Shown in pieces: positions 6,742 through 10,629 of a DNA stretch of 10,629 nucleotides (its first letter is position 1; every line of letters begins with the position of its first letter). The translations under genes and the position numbers were made by a program. The stretch lies in assembly GCA_964593905.1 (NCBI GenBank), contig CAZQLE010000139.1, forward strand, positions 1 to 10,629, in the 5' to 3' direction. Origin of the DNA: CAZQLE01 sp964593905 (lineage in GTDB: Bacteria > Chloroflexota > Anaerolineae > Anaerolineales > Anaerolineaceae). Below the pieces are notes generated by a model. It saw only the letters and a list, made by a program, of their open reading frames with translations. It ran no database searches and was not told the DNA's origin.

Positions 6742-7265
6742 CAGGTTCTCCAGTACGAATTTTCCCAGGTCAACATGCTGGTGTAGGTTTCGCCGTCCAC
6801 CCAGAACGAATCTCCATAGCGGGCAGAGTCAACCGGGGTGAACCGGGTTGAGTGCGTGCTCAGGTGCACCGTCACGGCCTGGCTGTCTGCCCAGACCTTT
6901 TCGATCAGCACATTCCCCGCCGTCGAAAGTCCGGTCAAAATTCCCAACGGGGTGGTGAGGGTGATATCGCTATGCTGCGTCACGATATCGAGCAAATATT
7001 GCCGCGCGACGCGCGCGGGCAGCTCCGGCGGCCCACCGCCGGGGGTCAGCGCAGCCGGGGCAAAAAAGACGGTGAACCACAGATGGCGCACATCCCCGGT
7101 CTGGCCCAGCGCATCGGTATACGCCTCATAGTGAATTTGCACCGCCGGGCCATGTTCGCGGGTCTGCGGCGAACGGTCGCGGTAGAGCATAAAACCAACC
7201 GGCTGGCCGTTATTCACCAGCGGGTGGTGCAGGGTCACATCGCAGTCTGTTCCGATAACCGCCAT
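6741..7265 (-). CDS. Phage structural protein of unknown role, 174 aa
   Basis: No family recognised with certainty. The protein is soluble, without signal or membrane segment, and rich in beta-type sequence. Visible segments are PVGFMLYRD (22-30), HLWFTVFFAP (61-70), a Pro/Gly-rich turn (75-83), VARQYLLDIVTQHSDITLTTP (86-106, part helical), and an aromatic C-terminus (SFWVDGETYTSMLTWENSYW). It begins three bases after the stop of the 213-aa gene with only a weak RBS, so it is probably coupled to it, and its TGA overlaps mini-ORF 1. Position between a putative adaptor and a tail appendage gene suggests a neck, tail-completion or tail-connector protein; that is inference from order alone. Confidence 0.75.
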   Translation of the reverse strand: MAVIGTDCDVTLHHPLVNNGQPVGFMLYRDRSPQTREHGPAVQIHYEAYTDALGQTGDVRHLWFTVFFAPAALTPGGGPPELPARVARQYLLDIVTQHSDITLTTPLGILTGLSTAGNVLIEKVWADSQAVTVHLSTHSTRFTPVDSARYGDSFWVDGETYTSMLTWENSYWRT

Positions 7266-7268
7266 CGT

Positions 7269-7910
7269 TCACCCCAACCCTGCCGCGCTAAAGACCGGCT
7301 CATCTGACCCCCAGCCCGCGGCTGGCAGCGGCAGCGCCGGGCTGAAGGCCCGCCCCAGCTGCGTCAGCAGCCCGAGATAGCGCAAATGGTCTGCGCGGCC
7401 GCGCGCCAGCAGATGCTGCGCATCTTCGGGGCGCCGGTTGGGGGTCTCGGCCAGGGCCGCCGCACGCAGCAGCAGCGCCAACGCCGCCGCGCCGTCGGCC
7501 AGCAGATCCATATGGGCAGGGTTAACCGTTGTGCCCAGGGCCTCGTCCAACCCGGCCAGGGTGTGCACGGCGGTATAGACCACCCGCAGCGTGTCGCCCG
7601 TCTGTGGAAACGGCCGGCCGTAAAAAGACAGCCGGACGCCATCGTCCATGCGCACACAAAAATCCGGCCGGTCAAACCCCGGCGGAAACTCCACCCCGAC
7701 GATGGTTAAAAATGAGGTCACCTCCGTCAGGGGCTGTTCTGCGCCATCCAGCACCGCGATACACTCGCAGGCCAACCAGCGCGGCAGGGCCGCAGAATAA
7801 GCGTCCAGCGCCTGGCGCACGGCCTGCCGCAGCAGGGCATCGCTAAAACGCGCCCCCTGCGCATCGCCCACCCGTTCGAGAATCACCGGTTTGAGTGCTG
7901 CATACTCCAT
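7269..7910 (-). CDS. Probable phage head-tail adaptor-like protein, 213 aa
   Basis: The sequence has the layout of phage adaptor or connector proteins. A helical N-terminus (FSDALLRQAVRQALDAYSA, 22-40) comes first. A beta-rich middle follows (LTEVTSFLTIVGVEFPPGF, 61-79; VRLSFYGRP, 92-100; DTLRVVYTAVHTL, 106-118). Then a long helical stretch (HMDLLADGAAALALLLRAAAL, 133-153) is followed by another (about 160-187). The start at 7910 is preferred because GGGAGG lies five bases upstream; an in-frame extension of 20 residues lacks a good RBS. It follows a structured 96-bp gap and is coupled to the 174-aa gene (3-bp gap). Family match is by pattern only, so the product name is tentative; I am confident it is a real gene. 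Confidence 0.65.
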   Translation of the reverse strand: MEYAALKPVILERVGDAQGARFSDALLRQAVRQALDAYSAALPRWLACECIAVLDGAEQPLTEVTSFLTIVGVEFPPGFDRPDFCVRMDDGVRLSFYGRPFPQTGDTLRVVYTAVHTLAGLDEALGTTVNPAHMDLLADGAAALALLLRAAALAETPNRRPEDAQHLLARGRADHLRYLGLLTQLGRAFSPALPLPAAGWGSDEPVFSAAGLG

Positions 7911-7929
7911 CTCAACCTCCCAGAAACCG

Positions 7930-7997
7930 AAAAAGAAATCCCGCTTCCCGGCCCTTCCGGCGTGAGCCACACCGCCTCAAAAAGCGCGAGAAGCGGG
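7930..7997 (-). terminator. Terminator-like structured gap
   Basis: On the minus strand CCCGCTTC (7997-7990) pairs perfectly with GAAGCGGG (7947-7940), followed at once by ATTTCTTTTT (7939-7930). The 42-base interior contains smaller GC stems (CCGG/CCGG, GGCG/CGCC). A long stem-loop plus a T-rich tract resembles an intrinsic terminator or attenuator between the 66-aa and 213-aa genes. The large loop makes it non-standard. Confidence 0.4.
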
Positions 7998-8006
7998 TTC
8001 AGCGGC

Positions 8007-8207
8007 CTACGGCTGTGGGTCTGCGGCGTCGCTGCGTTCCACCACCGTCACAAATTTGCGCCCGCTGTGGTCAATCACCACCACCTCGCCATTGGCGCGC
8101 ACGGCATATGCCCGAATGTTGTCGGGGGCGATGTGAAACGCCCTGGCAGCCGCCGCCACCGCAGGCGGGATCAGCCGCCGGGTATAAGATGTGGTCGTTT
8201 TAGCCAT
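8007..8207 (-). CDS. Small protein of unknown function, 66 aa
   Basis: Starts MAKTTTSY; the ATG at 8207 is favoured over an upstream GTG (8219) because GAGG lies six bases before it. The basic N-terminus is followed by an alanine-rich helix (IPPAVAAAARAF) and a likely beta-hairpin with the pattern RANGEVVVIDHSGRKFVTVV. No family recognised. It lies 17 bases after the holin-like gene and before a structured gap, in the phage block, so a minor virion or regulatory role is possible. Confidence 0.6.
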   Translation of the reverse strand: MAKTTTSYTRRLIPPAVAAAARAFHIAPDNIRAYAVRANGEVVVIDHSGRKFVTVVERSDAADPQP

Positions 8208-8224
8208 ACCAAGCCTCACCCGGC

Positions 8225-8416
8225 TCAGGCCACCGGGCGGCGCACATCTTCAATCGCCACGCCCAGAATATAAGCCGCCAGCAGCGCCACCAGATGGCTC
8301 AACTGCTCTTCTTCCAACGGAAAATCAGGCCGGTAAGCCTTGATCACCATCAGCAGCAGCCCGATCAGTGCTGCCCAGAACTTGCGCGAAGAAAGCAGCG
8401 AAAGAAGTTTGGTCAT
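8225..8416 (-). CDS. Holin-like small membrane protein, 63 aa
   Basis: Two hydrophobic helices, about residues 12-25 (FWAALIGLLLMVIK) and 41-55 (HLVALLAAYILGVAI), are joined by an acidic loop (PDFPLEEEQ) with short charged ends. This is the build of a small two-helix phage holin, which makes pores in the inner membrane at lysis. GGAGG lies four bases before the ATG. It follows the capsid gene, not an endolysin, and no lysin is in the window, so a role as another phage membrane protein remains possible. Small size and generic topology limit the call. Confidence 0.6.
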   Translation of the reverse strand: MTKLLSLLSSRKFWAALIGLLLMVIKAYRPDFPLEEEQLSHLVALLAAYILGVAIEDVRRPVA

Positions 8417-8434
8417 CGAACCTCCAGAGTTGAG

Positions 8435-8496
8435 AAAAAAGTGAAGGGTGGTCGGTGCGCAGTGGGCGCACTTTGCTTCTCATGGCTCACCACCTT
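8435..8496 (-). terminator. Nested hairpin with T-run after the capsid gene
   Basis: Reading the minus strand, just after the capsid TAG: an outer arm AAGGTGGT (8496-8489), an inner perfect stem GTGCGC/GCGCAC (8471-8455) with a five-base loop, the outer arm ACCACCCTT (8452-8444, one bulge), then CAC and TTTTTT (8440-8435). This is a plausible partial terminator that would make capsid mRNA more abundant than the downstream messages. Confidence 0.55.
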
Positions 8497-8499
8497 TGC

Positions 8500-10413
8500 C
8501 TAGCCCGCCACATTGGCCTTATACAACGGGCGGTAATCCGCCACAAAGACGCTCACAAAGTGACGGGCTTTAATCCGGATCTGGTCATTGGTGAACAGGG
8601 CGCCGTTGCTTTCGCCATCGGCCACCACAATCTCGGGCAGCACCCCGAAGCGCTCGCCCAGAATGATCCCCGGCGCCAGATGCGGGTCGGCCACCGCGGC
8701 CCAATCAGTGGCATCGCTAAACTCAGGCACCGTAATCACATCGCCCGCTGCGCCCTTTTGCAGGTTCTCGCTAAAGATATTCAGGGTGTGTTCCATATTC
8801 GGGTACAGAATCTGCATCGCGGTCAGGCGCAGGCTGCGCGGCGCCAGCAAATATTTCGCGTCCAGCGCCAGTTTGGGGCCGCCGCCGCCCGCCTGAAGCA
8901 TGGCCTGGTTATAGATGGCCGCTGAGGCGGTCTCCCAGGTGGTGGCGCTCAGAGCATTGGTGCCCAGGTTATTGTGGTGAGCGGTTTCAAAAACCGCGTA
9001 GCCGTCGGTCATGGTTGGGCCCACCCCCGCATTGGCGGTAAACACGCTGCCCACCAGGTTTGAGATGCGCCGCAGCCCGGCCGAAGCCAGCTTTTGTGGA
9101 TAAACGCGCAGCCGGTGGGTCTCATCGCGCTCAAACATCTCCAGCGTCAACCCCACATAGGCACCATACTTATTCCAACTGCCCGTTTCTGGCGAATCAG
9201 AAACATCCAGTTCGGTATACGCTGCGCCTTCAACCACACCGGGCAGCAGCGTCACCTCGCCCACCAACACCCCGGTGACCGGGTGCAGGCTGTTGAAATG
9301 CTGAATGCTGACGATGTTTTCCCACCAGCGGTAACCCGAGCGGCCCAGTTCATCCCAGCGCGCAACAATCAACTTGTTCATCGCGTTTTTAAGCAGGCCC
9401 GGCAGCGAAGCAGTGCTGTTGGCGAACTGCACCCGTTCGGGGTAATAGCCGCCATTAAAGCCGTTGTCACCGGTCAGGCCGGTATACAGTTCGCGGATGC
9501 CCGAGAGCCGCGCCGGGTGCACGTTCTCCAGCCCTTGCGGACGCTGCGCCCCCAGCAGGTCATGCACGGCCGCGCTGAGCTGGTCTTCACCCGAGACCAT
9601 GCCCGCAATGCGCCCCGGCCCCTGAATGACCAGCGCACCGGTCAGCTCTGAGACCAGCGCGTGGCTGTCTTCGATGGCGGCGGTCAGCGCGGCCGGTTCA
9701 AACACCCGCCCGGCAAACTGCTGCCGCACCCGTTCTGCCGCCGGGGCCGGCAGCCGCGCCGCTGTCAGCGCCGAATCGAGCAGGTAGGCGCACATCTGCT
9801 GCCGGATCGCCAGCATCTGCCCGCTCTCACCCACCGCGCCCTGCCCATCCGCATTTAAAACAGTCTCGTTTACTTCCATGTTCATGTTCTCCTTTTGAAT
9901 CAAAGATCGCGAACGCACCGTTTGAAGGTCCTTCCCCGCCGTGCTGTTCAGGGCGCGCAAAAACGCGCCGCCCCGCGCCGGGTTGAACACCAGGTCCAGC
10001 GAGTAGACCCGCAAAATCTTGCTCACCGTTTTGTCATGCGCCTTAAAGGCGATATCCGCCGAAAAACCCACCCGCGGGTTGGGGCCGCCTTCCTCCAACA
10101 TTTGCCGCCCCAGTTCACACAACAGCTCCGCCGAGGGGCCGCCCGGTTTCAGCGCCAGCTCCACCCCGCCCGCCGCTTCGTTCCAGCGCGGGGCATAACA
10201 CACCCCCGCCAGATCGCGCAGTGAGCGGTCGCACCAGGCATGGTCGATAAAGCATTCCACGCCATCCCACAGCGCCAGCGAATCTTTCAGCGCGTCGGTC
10301 GAAAACACCCAGCCGTTGCCTTCTCCAGCCGTAATCGCCAGAATCTCAAAGCCGCCGTTCTGCTTCGGGCTGCCGCTTAAGGTCAAGGTCGTACGCTGTT
10401 CGCCCGGGTTCAT
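8500..10413 (-). CDS. Prohead protease-scaffold-major capsid fusion protein, 637 aa
   Basis: One polypeptide appears to hold the head maturation protease and the shell protein. Residues 1-155 look like a phage prohead protease, with candidate catalytic residues His58 (CFIDHAW), Ser118 (RVGFSADI) and an acidic or Pro motif SLDLVFNPA (138-146). Residues about 160-305 are helical and Ala/Glu/Leu-rich, as expected for a scaffold or delta segment. Residues about 308-637 resemble the Mu gpT-like major capsid family (GFNGGYYPERVQF, RWWENIVSIQHFNS, GLTLEMFERD, TDGYAVFETAHHNNLG, GERFGVLPEIVV). The start is the ATG at 10413, overlapping the portal stop (ATGA) with GGAGGG upstream. A good internal RBS and ATG occur at 9879-9893, which could release a scaffold-capsid product of about 460 aa. 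Protease-capsid fusions are known in phages; the domain borders are my estimates. Confidence 0.85.
   Translation of the reverse strand: MNPGEQRTTLTLSGSPKQNGGFEILAITAGEGNGWVFSTDALKDSLALWDGVECFIDHAWCDRSLRDLAGVCYAPRWNEAAGGVELALKPGGPSAELLCELGRQMLEEGGPNPRVGFSADIAFKAHDKTVSKILRVYSLDLVFNPARGGAFLRALNSTAGKDLQTVRSRSLIQKENMNMEVNETVLNADGQGAVGESGQMLAIRQQMCAYLLDSALTAARLPAPAAERVRQQFAGRVFEPAALTAAIEDSHALVSELTGALVIQGPGRIAGMVSGEDQLSAAVHDLLGAQRPQGLENVHPARLSGIRELYTGLTGDNGFNGGYYPERVQFANSTASLPGLLKNAMNKLIVARWDELGRSGYRWWENIVSIQHFNSLHPVTGVLVGEVTLLPGVVEGAAYTELDVSDSPETGSWNKYGAYVGLTLEMFERDETHRLRVYPQKLASAGLRRISNLVGSVFTANAGVGPTMTDGYAVFETAHHNNLGTNALSATTWETASAAIYNQAMLQAGGGGPKLALDAKYLLAPRSLRLTAMQILYPNMEHTLNIFSENLQKGAAGDVITVPEFSDATDWAAVADPHLAPGIILGERFGVLPEIVVADGESNGALFTNDQIRIKARHFVSVFVADYRPLYKANVAG
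9879..9896 (-). promoter_or_regulatory. Internal ribosome-binding site inside the protease-capsid fusion
   Basis: AAAAGGAG (9896-9889) precedes two in-frame ATGs, at codon 177 (three bases away, too close) and codon 179 (nine bases away, well placed). Translation from Met179 would give MEVNETVLNADG onward: scaffold plus capsid without protease. The SD is stronger than that of the full-length start. Confidence 0.55.
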
Positions 10414-10629
10414 AGGCCCTCCGCCGATTCACTGCCCGCTTTTCGCTTGCCCCTGCCCAACACGGCCTCCACATCCACGCTCTCTCCGGCAAAACGGTAA
10501 AACAGGCGCAGCAGCTCGGCATCATCGATCAGCCCGCGGTCGCGCAGCTCTTTGACCACCGCCAGGATGTTGCTGGCCGCCATGGCCAGGGCGATGTTAT
10601 CGCGCGCGGAGATATCCGCGCCCTGTACC
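10410..10629 (-). CDS. C-terminus of a probable phage portal protein (partial)
   Basis: About 72 residues are visible; the start is outside the window. The piece is helical (DNIALAMAASNILAVVKELR) followed by a second helix with LLRLFYRFAGE, then a basic tail rich in Lys, Arg, Ser and Glu. Its TGA overlaps the ATG of the protease-capsid gene. The call as portal rests on the common phage order portal-protease-capsid and on the style of the C-terminal tail; no portal core motif is visible, so it is tentative. Confidence 0.5.
   Translation of the reverse strand, partial: VQGADISARDNIALAMAASNILAVVKELRDRGLIDDAELLRLFYRFAGESVDVEAVLGRGKRKAGSESAEGL

Noticed and set aside
7911..7970. 20-residue extension of the 213-aa protein
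   Set aside because: It crosses the terminator-like T-tract and has no good RBS, whereas the ATG at 7910 has GGGAGG five bases upstream.
8455..9651. Long plus-strand open frames opposite the capsid gene (156 and 185 aa)
   Set aside because: They are antisense shadows of a GC-rich gene, with low-complexity His/Arg/Gln-rich translations and no convincing RBS.

Overview
The window looks like a piece of an Anaerolineae-type (Chloroflexota) bacterial chromosome carrying part of a prophage or a phage-derived block. The Chloroflexota assignment is an inference. It rests on the style of the DUF177 protein, a primary sigma factor lying directly downstream of it, a secreted protein ending in a 'FLPLISP' tail of the kind I recall from this phylum, and a GC-rich sequence. 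No marker here proves the taxon.

Housekeeping end (1-2311). The minus strand carries a DUF177/YceD-family protein followed by a primary sigma-70 factor (RpoD/SigA) that runs off the left edge. Facing away on the plus strand is the XTP/dITP pyrophosphatase gene rdgB. The gap between DUF177 and rdgB holds two good sigma-70-type promoters that point at each other, with predicted start sites about 4 bp apart.

Surface protein (2364-4904, minus). A large exported protein has about eight degenerate beta-propeller-type repeats, Asp-rich calcium-loop motifs and a C-terminal Ig-like domain. It converges on rdgB. It may be a host gene or cargo at the edge of the phage block.

Phage block (5095-10629, all minus). 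In transcription order it holds the end of a probable portal gene; a 637-aa prohead protease-scaffold-major capsid fusion with a strong internal start; a terminator-like hairpin; a 63-aa two-helix membrane protein (holin-like); a 66-aa unknown protein; another structured gap; a 213-aa probable head-tail adaptor; a 174-aa unknown structural protein; three 22-codon mini-ORFs; and a 437-aa tail appendage protein. A 12-bp perfect hairpin closes the block. No tail tube, tape measure, sheath, terminase, integrase or lysin gene lies in the window.

The most unusual feature is at 6448-6741. The first 12 codons of the tail protein are repeated four times with an exact 86-bp period. Three copies end in a stop after 22 codons, and each stop is followed by a ribosome-binding site for the next copy. 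The first copy overlaps the stop codon of the upstream gene (TGATG), so a row of small leader ORFs sits between the 174-aa gene and the full tail protein gene.
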